From an uncultured Candidatus Melainabacteria bacterium (lineage in GTDB: Bacteria; Cyanobacteriota; Vampirovibrionia; Gastranaerophilales; Gastranaerophilaceae), in NCBI GenBank assembly GCA_934692485.1, contig CAKUTX010000003.1, positions 62,001-126,000 of the forward strand: a stretch of DNA of 64,000 nt, read 5' to 3'. Below the pieces are notes generated by a model. That model was not told the origin of the DNA and ran no database searches. It saw nothing but the letters and a program-made list of their open reading frames with translations. Positions within the stretch are counted from its first letter, which is position 1, and each line of letters opens with the position of its first letter. Positions 1-8,441 of this stretch are shown one piece after another. Made by a program: the position numbers and the translations under genes.

Positions 1-377
1 CCTCTGCCACCTCTACCACCTTTTGCAACCAAAACTTTTTGTTCGTGTTCTGTTAAATCAGCAATGATATTACCAGTCTTAACATCTTTAACAACTGTTC
101 CGACAGGAACTTTTATATATAAATCTTTTGCACCACGTCCGTGCATATTTTTTATACTACCATTTTCTCCAGCCTCAGCTTTAAAAACAGATTTGTGCTT
201 AAAATCCATAAGAGTAGACATATTTTCATCACCAATAAGATAAACATCTCCGCCTCTGCCTCCATCACCACCAGCAGGGCCTCCTTTATCTACAAATTTT
301 TCTCTGCGCCAAGCAACCATTCCATTGCCTCCACGACCTGATACTACTCTTATTTTTGATTTATCTATAAATTTCAT
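1..377 (-). CDS. obg: GTPase Obg, N-terminal part (cut by window edge)
   Basis: This is the first ~125 residues of the ribosome-associated GTPase Obg/CgtA, which acts in late 50S assembly and stress control. The reverse strand reads [20 protein letters not shown] and continues through the glycine-rich Obg fold, with [18 protein letters not shown] and [10 protein letters not shown] segments typical of the family. The GTPase domain lies beyond the window. The start is the ATG at 377. A -10-like TTATAA lies about 20 bases upstream. It is divergent from tsaD, about 100 bp away. Identification is confident; the gene is incomplete only because the window ends. Confidence 0.95.
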   Translation of the reverse strand, partial: MKFIDKSKIRVVSGRGGNGMVAWRREKFVDKGGPAGGDGGRGGDVYLIGDENMSTLMDFKHKSVFKAEAGENGSIKNMHGRGAKDLYIKVPVGTVVKDVKTGNIIADLTEHEQKVLVAKGGRGGR

Positions 378-444
378 TTTACACCACTGCTTATAACTGA
401 CTAAGATACGTTTTTGCCGATTACTTATAAACAAATTTCAAATA

Positions 445-473
445 TAGACTTGTTTACTTGTTTATATTACAAT
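445..473 (+). promoter_or_regulatory. Candidate promoter of tsaD (leaderless)
   Basis: TAGACT at 445-450 and TACAAT at 468-473 are separated by 17 bases. The ATG at 480 follows the -10 by six bases, so transcription would begin at or next to the start codon. No Shine-Dalgarno is seen before the ATG. Confidence 0.55.
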
Positions 474-479
474 ACTACT

Positions 480-1535
480 ATGAAAAATATAAAAAATAAA
501 TTATTCTCTAAAGAACCTGTTACAATCGGACCGGAAAGCGGTTACGACAATTATATTATGGCTATTGAATCAAGCTGTGATGAAACGGCTTGCGCAATTG
601 TAAAGAACGGACGTGAAGTTGTCGCGAATGTTGTTGCATCACAAATTAAGACTCACGCTCAATTTGGTGGGGTAATTCCTGAAATAGCCGCGAGAGAACA
701 TCTTGATTCTATAAATATCGTTATTGAAGAAGCATTTAAACAAGCAAAAGAAAATATCGGGCTTTGTCCATCTGATATTACTGCGTTTGCCGGCACTGTC
801 GGCCCAGGACTTGTCGGTTGTTTATTGGTTGGCTTAAATGCTGCTAAAACGCTTGCGTTGACATATGACAAACCTTTTATCGGAGTTAATCACTTGAATG
901 CTCATCTTTGCGGAAATTATCTTGATACTGATTTGAAACCACCGTTTATGGCATTGCTGGTAAGTGGAGGTCATACTCAGATTATTGATGTCAAATCATA
1001 TTCAGAACAAACTATTTTAGGTGAAACAATTGATGATGCTGTAGGTGAAGCCTATGACAAAGTTGCAAGATTAATCGGACTTCCATACCCAGGAGGACCA
1101 AAACTGGACAAACTAGCTCAAGAAGGCAATCCTTTTGCTTTTAAGCTGCCTGAATCTCGCGTTGACGGATATAATTTTAGTTTTAGCGGCTTAAAAACTG
1201 CTGTATTAAGATTGGTTAAATCTTTTGACGGGAAAGAAATGCCTGTTAAAGATATATGTGCAAGTTTTCAAGAAACTGTATCATCTACACTTTTACATAA
1301 GTTAAAAAAAGCATTAATGGAGAATAATTATAACCAAGTTGTAATAGCTGGTGGTGTAGCCGCAAATTCAGAAATAAGAAAAAAAATCTTTGCACTGGAA
1401 AATGAAGGCTATAAAGTTTTTGCGCCACCAATGAAATATTGCACGGATAATGCGGCTATGGTTGCATCTTGCGCTTATTTTAACACTAATACTTTTGATG
1501 ATGTCAATATAGAAGTTTTCTCAAGAGTAAAATAG
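480..1535 (+). CDS. tsaD: tRNA N6-adenosine threonylcarbamoyltransferase TsaD
   Basis: TsaD transfers the threonylcarbamoyl group to A37 of ANN-decoding tRNAs (t6A modification), working with TsaB and TsaE in the cytoplasm. Visible family signatures are AIESSCDETACAIV near the N-terminus, the metal-binding HLNAHLCGNY (HxxxH), LLVSGGHTQI, and VVIAGGVAANSEIR near the end. The frame is open from 414, but the promoter-like hexamers lie inside that extension. ATG 480 therefore looks real, giving 351 residues, close to the family norm of ~340. ATG 558 would remove residues that normally precede the ESSCDET strand. About 25 residues before the core appear to be a lineage-specific extension. No neighbour in t6A synthesis is present in the window. 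Confidence 0.95.
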   Translation: MKNIKNKLFSKEPVTIGPESGYDNYIMAIESSCDETACAIVKNGREVVANVVASQIKTHAQFGGVIPEIAAREHLDSINIVIEEAFKQAKENIGLCPSDITAFAGTVGPGLVGCLLVGLNAAKTLALTYDKPFIGVNHLNAHLCGNYLDTDLKPPFMALLVSGGHTQIIDVKSYSEQTILGETIDDAVGEAYDKVARLIGLPYPGGPKLDKLAQEGNPFAFKLPESRVDGYNFSFSGLKTAVLRLVKSFDGKEMPVKDICASFQETVSSTLLHKLKKALMENNYNQVVIAGGVAANSEIRKKIFALENEGYKVFAPPMKYCTDNAAMVASCAYFNTNTFDDVNIEVFSRVK

Positions 1536-1563
1536 ATTATTAACTATTGTAAATTTTACACTT

Positions 1564-1569
1564 TATAAT
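1564..1569 (+). promoter_or_regulatory. Candidate -10 box upstream of kinase-like gene
   Basis: A perfect TATAAT sits about 35 bases before the ATG at 1604, in the short gap after tsaD. No good -35 is seen at normal spacing, so this is a weak call. Confidence 0.35.
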
Positions 1570-1603
1570 AGCAAAAAATTTTTTGTCAAGGATTTAAAAG
1601 TGT

Positions 1604-2650
1604 ATGTTAAATCTTGGGAATATAAACTATACTATGAAACCTTTTTGCGGAAACGGATGTAACAATCCGACTCCGCATTCTTATTTGGAAAAATCGAATT
1701 CTGTTTCTTTTTGCGGAGTAACAGAAGAATTGTCCAAAAAATTTACTAAAACACAAAAAGAGGTTATTGACGAATTTGTAAAAGATTCGGCTTCCAATTG
1801 GATTGCTGGAAATTTGCCTAAAGGATGGCTTGATAAAATAAGCTATTTGCCAATAGAAAAACAAAAAGAAGTTCAACAGGAAATCTTTTTATTATTTAGA
1901 GCTGCCATAAAACATTTAAAACCATATTGTGCACCAAAAGGTAGCCCTGAATACAACCAACATAGAGCCGATTTGGAAAACAAAAGGTTAAAAGAAGCAT
2001 CTCAGTTCTTAACAAAAGGATTAAGAAAATTTGGCATACTCCCAGAGACGAATTCTGTAAATTTTAAAAGATTGAAAGTCCAAGGTAGCTATACAAAAAG
2101 AGCATATTTATTGAGAGAAAAGGGCAAAAACCCAACTCTCGACAAACTTTTTATTAAAAAATTTAATGATAAATATAAACGAAATGGACTTGATACAAAT
2201 TATAATGGACCTTTTTCAGAAATTGCGCATGGTTTGTATTTGAATAAAAAATTAAAAAGCAGGTTTATGTGTGACATCTACTGGGGAGACATGGAAGCTG
2301 GCTACATGGCATCAGAATACCAAACACTACCTCTCAAAAAAAGTCCGGTGATAAAATTTAAAAAGACATACGCAAGCATTAAAAGCTTTTTTGATGAATT
2401 ATATGATAAAACCAATATAAAAATGAATGAATTAACCAAATATGGCATAAAAGCCGGAAAAATTACTCCTGATGGATTTCAACCGAATTCAAAAGAAGAC
2501 ATTATTCTTGGTTTTCTTCAAGCAGTGTTAAAGTCGCACGGGTTATATCACAATGACTTGCATAATATGAATGCAATTATTGGCTCTACGGCTAAGCATA
2601 AACCAATTGTAAAACTTGTCGATATTGGCGGATTATCTGAAATAAATTAA
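1604..2650 (+). CDS. Protein-kinase-like (PKL fold) protein, unknown target
   Basis: I do not recognise the family, but the C-terminal two thirds has protein-kinase-like landmarks. These are a possible ATP-lysine segment LFIKKF, a candidate helix-C glutamate in FSEIAHGLYL, a hinge-like YMASEYQTL, a catalytic-loop match GLYHNDLHNMNAII (HxDxxxxN), and a metal-binding VKLVDIGG in the DFG position. The first ~35 residues are cysteine- and asparagine-rich and contain NSVSFCG, which resembles NISFSG at the start of the small protein at 31638-31889. No signal peptide or membrane helix is seen. The stop codon overlaps the end of the convergent gshB by four bases. It could phosphorylate a protein, a small molecule or an antibiotic, or be a pseudokinase; the catalytic residues seem to be kept. 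Confidence 0.6.
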   Translation: MLNLGNINYTMKPFCGNGCNNPTPHSYLEKSNSVSFCGVTEELSKKFTKTQKEVIDEFVKDSASNWIAGNLPKGWLDKISYLPIEKQKEVQQEIFLLFRAAIKHLKPYCAPKGSPEYNQHRADLENKRLKEASQFLTKGLRKFGILPETNSVNFKRLKVQGSYTKRAYLLREKGKNPTLDKLFIKKFNDKYKRNGLDTNYNGPFSEIAHGLYLNKKLKSRFMCDIYWGDMEAGYMASEYQTLPLKKSPVIKFKKTYASIKSFFDELYDKTNIKMNELTKYGIKAGKITPDGFQPNSKEDIILGFLQAVLKSHGLYHNDLHNMNAIIGSTAKHKPIVKLVDIGGLSEIN

Positions 2651-3615
2651 ACATTACAAAGCACAAATTTTTCAGCTTTCTGTAATATGAAATTGGAGAT
2701 TTTCTTTTCCAATTCTGTATTAAAATGCCCGTTGATTTCCTTTATAAAATAACATGGACTCGTAACATTTATTTCTATAATTTTTTCATCAATTACATCC
2801 AATCCGACAAGAGGTAATCCTATGTTGTTTAACTCTTTTGCGACTGGCGCAAATTTTTCCTTTTCAGATTGAGAAAGTTCTGCTTTTACAATATTGCTAT
2901 CACAATGTTCGCAGAATTTAAAATCATCATTGGATGGAAGCTTTTTGACACAAACATCAAGAACTTCCTCTCCTAAAAATAAAACTCGCTTATCCCCAAA
3001 TTTAGCTTTAGAAATATATTTTTGAACCATTACTAATTGGGTTTGGTTTTTAGTCATTGTATTAATGATAACTGCCGTATTTTTATCTCCTTTTTTCAGA
3101 GTCATGACTCCAGAACCGAAACACGCATTTAACGGTTTTAAAACAATTTCTTCATTTTCGTTTAAAAATTCTATTATATCTGACTTTGACGCTGTAACAA
3201 TATTTTCAGGCATCAAATCAAGAAATTTACAAGCATGCATTTTTTCGTTGAAATTTCTAATCGCTTTTGGATTATTTAGAACTAAAGTCTTGCTTGTATC
3301 AACAAAATCAAATATGTAAGTAGCATTAATATAATCCAAATCAACTGGAGGATCTGGCCTAAACATAACTAAATTAAAAGAATTTATTTTTTTATAACAG
3401 TCCGTTTTGTCATAAAAAATATTACCATCTTTTTCATATGCTTTATAGCAATGAGTACACGGAACCCCAGAAACTAAGCCTAGTTTGTCAATTGTTGTAA
3501 TCCAAACATTTTTATTTTCTTTTAAAAATTCTTTTATTATCCAAAAATTTGTAACAAGATTATTAAATTCAAAATATTTTAGTTCTATTCTATCAATAAC
3601 AAATAATATATTCAT
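2647..3615 (-). CDS. gshB: Glutathione synthetase-like ATP-grasp ligase (GshB family, divergent)
   Basis: The 322 residues match prokaryotic glutathione synthetase in length and order. FRPDPPVDLDYINATYI is at ~86-102, NNPKAIRNFNEK at 114-125, ATP-grasp VLKPLNACFGSGV at 158-170, DKRVLFLGEE at 208-217, and GLDVIDEKIIEINVTSP at 271-287. GshB joins glycine to gamma-glutamylcysteine using ATP. Two things are odd. The usual Arg/Gly-rich substrate loop after ~residue 225 (RGN...GG in E. coli) is replaced by NDDFKFCEHCDSNIV. There are also two CxxC pairs, CTHC at 53-56 and CEHC at 235-238. The substrate may therefore differ, or a metal may be bound. No gshA is seen in the window. An SD-like GAGG precedes ATG 3615. 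Confidence 0.8.
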   Translation of the reverse strand: MNILFVIDRIELKYFEFNNLVTNFWIIKEFLKENKNVWITTIDKLGLVSGVPCTHCYKAYEKDGNIFYDKTDCYKKINSFNLVMFRPDPPVDLDYINATYIFDFVDTSKTLVLNNPKAIRNFNEKMHACKFLDLMPENIVTASKSDIIEFLNENEEIVLKPLNACFGSGVMTLKKGDKNTAVIINTMTKNQTQLVMVQKYISKAKFGDKRVLFLGEEVLDVCVKKLPSNDDFKFCEHCDSNIVKAELSQSEKEKFAPVAKELNNIGLPLVGLDVIDEKIIEINVTSPCYFIKEINGHFNTELEKKISNFILQKAEKFVLCNV

Positions 3616-3793
3616 TTTTCGCCTCTTTCTTATGAAAAGATTACTACCATAAAATCAAATATGCAATATTCTATGAGGTAATTTTATTTAACAAATCTTT
3701 ACAAATTTTCGTAAAAAAGGCAAAAAAATTTTTTTCAAAGTGTTATTATAAACATAGTAAGTGTGTTAAAAATTTATAGAAAGGTAGAAATTT

Positions 3794-4669
3794 ATGTCAG
3801 TAGACGCAATTGGAGCACAAAACGCTCAAGAAAGAAGAAGTAACCCAATTGGTAGCGCAATTGCTGGTGGAGTAGGTTTAGGCGCTGTTGCCGCAGCAGT
3901 AGGATATGTTGCAGGAAACAAAAGACCTGATTTAGAAAAAGTATTTACACAAGAGCCAGATTCATTCAAATCTGAAGCTGTAAAAGGTAAAGATGCTGAA
4001 GCTGCTAAAAAATTGCAAGATGCAGTTACAGAATATAAAAATGCTGGAGATAATGAAGCAAAAAAATGGTTAAGTGCTCAGCACGAAGTTGGTGAGGCTA
4101 TCGTAAATACATCTGTTGATAACAAAGATTTAGGCAAAGCAATTACTGAAGCTCAAGCAAAATTGGATACTAAAAAAGTAAAAATTGGCGAAAAAGAATA
4201 TACTCGTTCTGAGTTAAAACAAGCTTTCAAAGAAGCTAAAGCTGAAGTAATTAATGCAGCTGACGATAGTGCCAAAGCATCAGCAAAACAAAAATTGAAG
4301 ACTGCAGCAGACAATATTGCAACTTTTAACAAAGAAGCAAAAGGCGAAATTAATGCTTTAAATGATGCAAAAAAAGCATTAAGAAATGCTCAAAACGATG
4401 CGTTTAAAAAGGCTGCAGAAGTCGCAGACTCAGAAGCAATGAGAAAAGTTAAGGCTGCAAATGATGCAAAATCTGCATATGCAAACGTTAAAACAACCAA
4501 ACTATCTGAAATCCTAGGTAGAGACGAAATCAAACAAGCTTTTGAAAAAATCAAAGAAGGAATTCCTAAAAAAGGTGGCTTGAAATGGGCAGGAATTGCT
4601 GGTGGTATCGCAGCAGCAGTCGGCTTGATTGCAGGTTACGTAATGGGCAAAGGCGGAGACAACGCATAA
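3794..4669 (+). CDS. Alanine/lysine-rich coiled-coil protein with glycine-rich membrane segments
   Basis: No known family is recognised. The 291-residue protein has an N-terminal glycine/alanine-rich hydrophobic segment (about residues 17-43), then KRPDLEKVFTQEPDSF, a long Ala/Lys/Glu-rich helical region likely to be coiled coil, and a second hydrophobic glycine-rich segment near the C-terminus (GIAGGIAAAVGLIAGYVMG). There is no cleavable signal peptide. The protein at 27213-27632 has the same plan and the same signature, LEQLLTQKPDVF, after its first hydrophobic segment, so the two are probably paralogues. An AGGTAG-type SD precedes ATG 3794, and a strong terminator follows. A membrane-anchored, lineage-specific structural protein is a guess. 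Confidence 0.75.
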   Translation: MSVDAIGAQNAQERRSNPIGSAIAGGVGLGAVAAAVGYVAGNKRPDLEKVFTQEPDSFKSEAVKGKDAEAAKKLQDAVTEYKNAGDNEAKKWLSAQHEVGEAIVNTSVDNKDLGKAITEAQAKLDTKKVKIGEKEYTRSELKQAFKEAKAEVINAADDSAKASAKQKLKTAADNIATFNKEAKGEINALNDAKKALRNAQNDAFKKAAEVADSEAMRKVKAANDAKSAYANVKTTKLSEILGRDEIKQAFEKIKEGIPKKGGLKWAGIAGGIAAAVGLIAGYVMGKGGDNA

Positions 4670-4696
4670 TTTCACTTTCTAATATCATATAATAAC

Positions 4697-4731
4697 AAAA
4701 ACGACTGTAATTAACACATACAGTCGTTTTT
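4697..4731 (+). terminator. Rho-independent terminator, bidirectional
   Basis: A 13-bp perfect stem, AAAAACGACTGTA with TACAGTCGTTTTT, encloses a nine-base loop. T runs on either strand let it serve both the gene ending at 4669 and the convergent hydrolase ending at 4756. Confidence 0.9.
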
Positions 4732-4755
4732 ATTTATTAAACCTTAATACTATAA

Positions 4756-5415
4756 TTATATTTTTTCAGGATCAAGTATCAAACAGTTGGAATTGTTGAC
4801 CTGAACCAATTGCAAAAATCTTTGCAAATCCGCCTGAATTTCCGGAAAAGTATTATAATGCATCGGAATAACAGTCTGTGCTCCCAGCCAATCAGCAGCA
4901 ACTGCAGCATGCTCAACATCCATTGTGTAATTTCCGCCTATCGGCAACAACGCAATATTAGGCCTATACAACTCTTTTAATGTTTTCATTTCTCCTGTCA
5001 AACAAGTATCACCGGCATGATAAATTTTAACATTTTCTATCTCAAAAATTATGCCGGCAGCTTCGCCAGCGTATCTTCCGTCAGGCAAAGAACTGGAATG
5101 AAATGCCGGAACAAAAACAACTCTGCCCCATTCATAATTAATCCATCCGCCAAATCCGACAGAACGAACATTACATCCCTGCTCCTTTAAATAATTTGCA
5201 AGCTCAAATGCTGCAGTAATTGTGGCATTTTTTTCTTTTGAAATCTCAATTGCCTCTCCTAGATGATCTCCATGCGCATGTGTTAAAAATATATCAGTAA
5301 TATTTCTTTCATGCCAATTATATTTTGGATTAATACTTACATAAGGATCAACCAAAATACATCTATCTCCTATTTTAAATTCGAACGCACTATGTCCGAT
5401 ATATTTCATATCCAT
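4756..5415 (-). CDS. Metal-dependent hydrolase, UPF0173 (metallo-beta-lactamase fold)
   Basis: This is a 219-residue member of the UPF0173/UlaG-like branch of the metallo-beta-lactamase fold. It has the N-terminal MKYIGHSAFEF, the zinc motif THAHGDH (HxHxDH), further ligands in PAFHSSS, YHAGDT and PMHYNT, and a length matching the family. The substrate of UPF0173 proteins is mostly unknown. It is probably cytoplasmic, as no signal peptide is seen. A very strong SD, GGGAGG, lies six bases before ATG 5415. It is divergent from ribD and shares a ~70-bp intergenic region with it. Confidence 0.88.
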   Translation of the reverse strand: MDMKYIGHSAFEFKIGDRCILVDPYVSINPKYNWHERNITDIFLTHAHGDHLGEAIEISKEKNATITAAFELANYLKEQGCNVRSVGFGGWINYEWGRVVFVPAFHSSSLPDGRYAGEAAGIIFEIENVKIYHAGDTCLTGEMKTLKELYRPNIALLPIGGNYTMDVEHAAVAADWLGAQTVIPMHYNTFPEIQADLQRFLQLVQVNNSNCLILDPEKI

Positions 5416-5450
5416 AAAAACCTCCCATTATAATTATTAACAACTCAATC

Positions 5451-5478
5451 TTTACTCTAACAGACTTTATTATACAAT
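5451..5478 (+). promoter_or_regulatory. Candidate promoter of ribD (leaderless)
   Basis: TTTACT at 5451-5456 and TACAAT at 5473-5478 have a 16-base spacer. The ATG at 5485 is six bases after the -10, and no SD is present. The -10 and the six-base distance match the tsaD promoter. Confidence 0.6.
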
Positions 5479-5484
5479 ATAAAT

Positions 5485-6525
5485 ATGAATTTTGAATATT
5501 ATATGCAAAAATGTATAGAATTAGCCAAACTCGGCGAAGGACAGACTTCTCCAAATCCAATGGTAGGCTGCGTTGTGTTAGATAAAGACGGGAATGAAAT
5601 TTCAACTGGTTATCATCATAAATATGGAGATAATCATGCAGAAAGAGATGCACTTTTGAAACTTAATAATGGAGAAGAAAAAGATGGAACGCTTATCGTT
5701 AATCTTGAGCCGTGCTCCCATTTTGGAAAAACTCCGCCTTGTGTAGATTTAATTATCGAAAGAGGCATTAAACGTGTTGTTATCGGAATGCAAGATGTTA
5801 ATCCTATTGTCGCAGGAAATGGCATAAGAAAGCTCCAAAATGCAGGCATAGAGGTTATTGAAAACATTCTTGAAAAAGAATGCAAAAAACTTAATGAAGT
5901 ATTTATAAAAAATATGACTCAAAACAAAATTTTTGTTGCGATAAAAACAGCCACAACTCTTGATGGTAAAATTGCGACATACAATGGTTCTTCAAAATGG
6001 ATAACATCTGAAAAAGCAAGAGAAGAAGTAAAAAAAATAAGAAATCGCTATGATGCAATTATGACATCTTCTTCAACAATTTTGGCTGACAACCCGACAA
6101 TGGCTCATCGAAAAAAAATAATTTTAGATCGAGAATTAAAAACTAATCTGGAAACCCCGATTTACAAAAACGGAGAAATATATCTTTTTAACGAAACTCT
6201 TGATATGTTTGAAGGTGGCATCAATTTTATTAAAACACCTGTAAAAAATAAAAAACTTGATTTTGAATTTATTTTAAAAAAAGCTTATGAACTAGGTATA
6301 AAAAGTGTTTTAATAGAAAGTGGAGGGCATTTAAACGGCACTGCTTTAAAATATTCAGATAAAATATATCATTTTATTGCACCAAAAATTACAGGCGATA
6401 ACAAATCATTGTCGTGTTTTGAATTTCAACAAATAGAAAATATTAACGACAGCTTGAATTTTAAAATAACTGCCGTTGAACATTTTGAACCAGATATTTT
6501 ATTAACTTATTATCCTATTCAATAA
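5485..6525 (+). CDS. ribD: Bifunctional riboflavin biosynthesis deaminase/reductase RibD
   Basis: RibD deaminates the GTP-derived pyrimidine and then reduces its ribosyl side chain, two early steps of riboflavin synthesis. The N-terminal deaminase shows TSPNPMVGCVV, the zinc ligands NHAERDAL (HAE) and EPCSHFGKTPPC (PCxxxxxxPPC), and NPIVAGNGI. The reductase half starts near residue 150 with VAIKTATTLDGKIA and has KWITSEKAREE, TSSSTILADNPTM and ESGGHLNG. The length of 346 residues is normal. The end overlaps the convergent dnaX by 11 bases. ribF, which makes FMN and FAD, is at 42061-42939; the other rib genes are not in the window. Confidence 0.95.
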   Translation: MNFEYYMQKCIELAKLGEGQTSPNPMVGCVVLDKDGNEISTGYHHKYGDNHAERDALLKLNNGEEKDGTLIVNLEPCSHFGKTPPCVDLIIERGIKRVVIGMQDVNPIVAGNGIRKLQNAGIEVIENILEKECKKLNEVFIKNMTQNKIFVAIKTATTLDGKIATYNGSSKWITSEKAREEVKKIRNRYDAIMTSSSTILADNPTMAHRKKIILDRELKTNLETPIYKNGEIYLFNETLDMFEGGINFIKTPVKNKKLDFEFILKKAYELGIKSVLIESGGHLNGTALKYSDKIYHFIAPKITGDNKSLSCFEFQQIENINDSLNFKITAVEHFEPDILLTYYPIQ

Positions 6526-8401
6526 CTTTGCCGTCAAAAAGCTCCATCACCATATTTACATTGTCAGAATGCATGGATGCTTCAATTTTTGAAGCAGCAC
6601 CTGATTTAACATTTTGTGTTGCATTTGCCTCTGATTGCAGTTCTTCAACTTCTTCAGGAGAAACTTCCGCAACTTTTTCAGTCGACTTCATTATTGGAGA
6701 ATCTTTTAGCTGTGGCTTTGGTTGAGATTGCCTGACAGGTTGAGAAGTAGTAGTCGATGGCTTTACCTGAACATCTCCTGGATGAGGAAGTCTAACCGTT
6801 ACGTTTGAATTCGTTTGTCCAAACAAACTATCTAAAGCTTCAACAATTGCATGTTTTTTATTCCCATTTTGAACTTGATTTAAGAAAATTTCATTTTTCA
6901 TTGTCAAAATTGTTTCATCAGGAGCTATTTTAACAGGATTTGCCCATTGTTTAAGCAACGCTCTTGTAGGTGGACTTTGAATTAGAGATAAAAGCTGTCC
7001 CCAAAGAACTGATATATCATTACTATCAGAAGCTTTTGCCTTTGGCATTGGAGAAAAGTCCTCATTTGATGAATGCTCACTTACTTTTTCTTCAATAACA
7101 GGAGGAACTTCTTTTCTTTCTTCTTTAACAATCGGTTTAACTTCTTCTTTTTGCTTCACAATATCCGGTTTGGCATGACCGATTTCCGGTTTCAATACAG
7201 GAGCCGGTGCAGTTTTATAGGCTGCAACTTTTATTGGTTGAACATTCCCACCTTCTAATCTTGCTATCCTATTCTGTAATTCCACAAGAGAGGTGTTCTC
7301 TGTCAAGTTCGCTAAATCTATAATTGAAACTTCCAGCCACAAACGAGGATTATTCGTTAACTTTAACTCTTTAATGTATTCAGAGCATTTATCTATTAAA
7401 AATACTATTTGATGGGCTTCCAAATTTTCTGCTTGTTCTGATAATGACTTAATTTGTGCATCGTTCGCTTGAGTCAATTCAAAAGCAATCTCTTTTCTGC
7501 AAGTTTTTACAATTAACAGATTTTTCAAATAATCCATTAAGTTTGTTAGGATTTGGACAGGCTCATTCCCAGAATTATATATTTTTTCTAAATCTTCTAT
7601 CGCTCCTTGAGGATTTGATTTTACAATTTTATCCGCAAGAGAATTCAACGTATCAAAAGACAATCTGCCAAGCAAATTGTTTATATCATCAGTCGAAATA
7701 GCCTCGTCCCCGTCCAATACACTTAATTGGTCCAAAAGAGCTATACTATCTCGCATTCCACCTGCTGAATTTTTCGCAATTGTAAATAATGCATCATCTG
7801 TTATATTAATTTTTTCATTATCAGAAATATAACGTAAATGTTTAACAATATCATCAGTTGTAATACGTTTAAAGTCAAATCTTTGACAACGGCTTTTTAT
7901 TGTGTCAAGAACTTTGTGAACTTCTGTTGTTGCCAAAATAAATATTACATTTTTAGGAGGCTCCTCAAGAGTTTTCAATAACGCATTAAAAGCAGTTGTT
8001 GACAGCATATGAACTTCATCTATTATATATATCTTGTAACGACTATTAACAGGGGCATACATAACCTTTTCAAGAATATTTTGAGCATCTTCAACTTTTC
8101 TATTGCTTGCAGCATCAATCTCTATTACGTCCATTGGTGTTGAATTCGTAATATCAATACAATTTTCACAAACTCCACAAGGGTTAACAGTCGGTCCCTC
8201 TTTGCAGTTTAAAGATTTAGCAAAGATACGCGCTGTAGACGTTTTTCCGGTACCTCTTGGCCCCGTAAAAAGATAGGCATGCGAGATTTTATTTAACTCA
8301 ATCGCGTTTCTTAATGCTTTTTTAATATGTTCTTGTCCAACAACTTCTTCTAATTTTTGTGGACGATATTTTCTGTACAAAGGTATATATTTTTCGTTCA
8401 T
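6515..8401 (-). CDS. dnaX: DNA polymerase III subunits gamma/tau
   Basis: This is the clamp-loader ATPase of the replisome. The N-terminal ~370 residues are typical: RKYRPQKLEEVVGQEH, Walker A GPRGTGKTS, zinc cysteines in NCKEGPTVNPCGVCENC, Walker B YIIDEVHML, sensor ILATTEVHKV, and the SRC motif KSRCQRFDF. A Lys/Pro/Glu-rich linker (~400-470) follows, then a C-terminal tau-like region. I see no obvious slippery A-tract programme for a short gamma form. ATG 8401 lacks an SD but has an extended -10 six bases upstream. It is divergent from ldcA by 40 bp. Confidence 0.95.
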   Translation of the reverse strand: MNEKYIPLYRKYRPQKLEEVVGQEHIKKALRNAIELNKISHAYLFTGPRGTGKTSTARIFAKSLNCKEGPTVNPCGVCENCIDITNSTPMDVIEIDAASNRKVEDAQNILEKVMYAPVNSRYKIYIIDEVHMLSTTAFNALLKTLEEPPKNVIFILATTEVHKVLDTIKSRCQRFDFKRITTDDIVKHLRYISDNEKINITDDALFTIAKNSAGGMRDSIALLDQLSVLDGDEAISTDDINNLLGRLSFDTLNSLADKIVKSNPQGAIEDLEKIYNSGNEPVQILTNLMDYLKNLLIVKTCRKEIAFELTQANDAQIKSLSEQAENLEAHQIVFLIDKCSEYIKELKLTNNPRLWLEVSIIDLANLTENTSLVELQNRIARLEGGNVQPIKVAAYKTAPAPVLKPEIGHAKPDIVKQKEEVKPIVKEERKEVPPVIEEKVSEHSSNEDFSPMPKAKASDSNDISVLWGQLLSLIQSPPTRALLKQWANPVKIAPDETILTMKNEIFLNQVQNGNKKHAIVEALDSLFGQTNSNVTVRLPHPGDVQVKPSTTTSQPVRQSQPKPQLKDSPIMKSTEKVAEVSPEEVEELQSEANATQNVKSGAASKIEASMHSDNVNMVMELFDGKVIE

Positions 8402-8407
8402 GGTAAC

Positions 8408-8418
8408 ATGATAGCATA
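8408..8418 (-). promoter_or_regulatory. Extended -10 promoter of dnaX (leaderless)
   Basis: On the reverse strand TATGC is followed by TATCAT (8413-8408), then six bases, then the dnaX ATG. TGn before the hexamer makes it an extended -10, the same form as the element before the gene at 24361. No SD is seen. Confidence 0.55.
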
Positions 8419-8441
8419 ATCAAACAAATTATGGATAGAAT

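Noticed and set aside
6515..8401. Programmed frameshift in dnaX to make gamma
   Set aside because: No clear A-rich slippery site followed by a stem was seen at the expected place.
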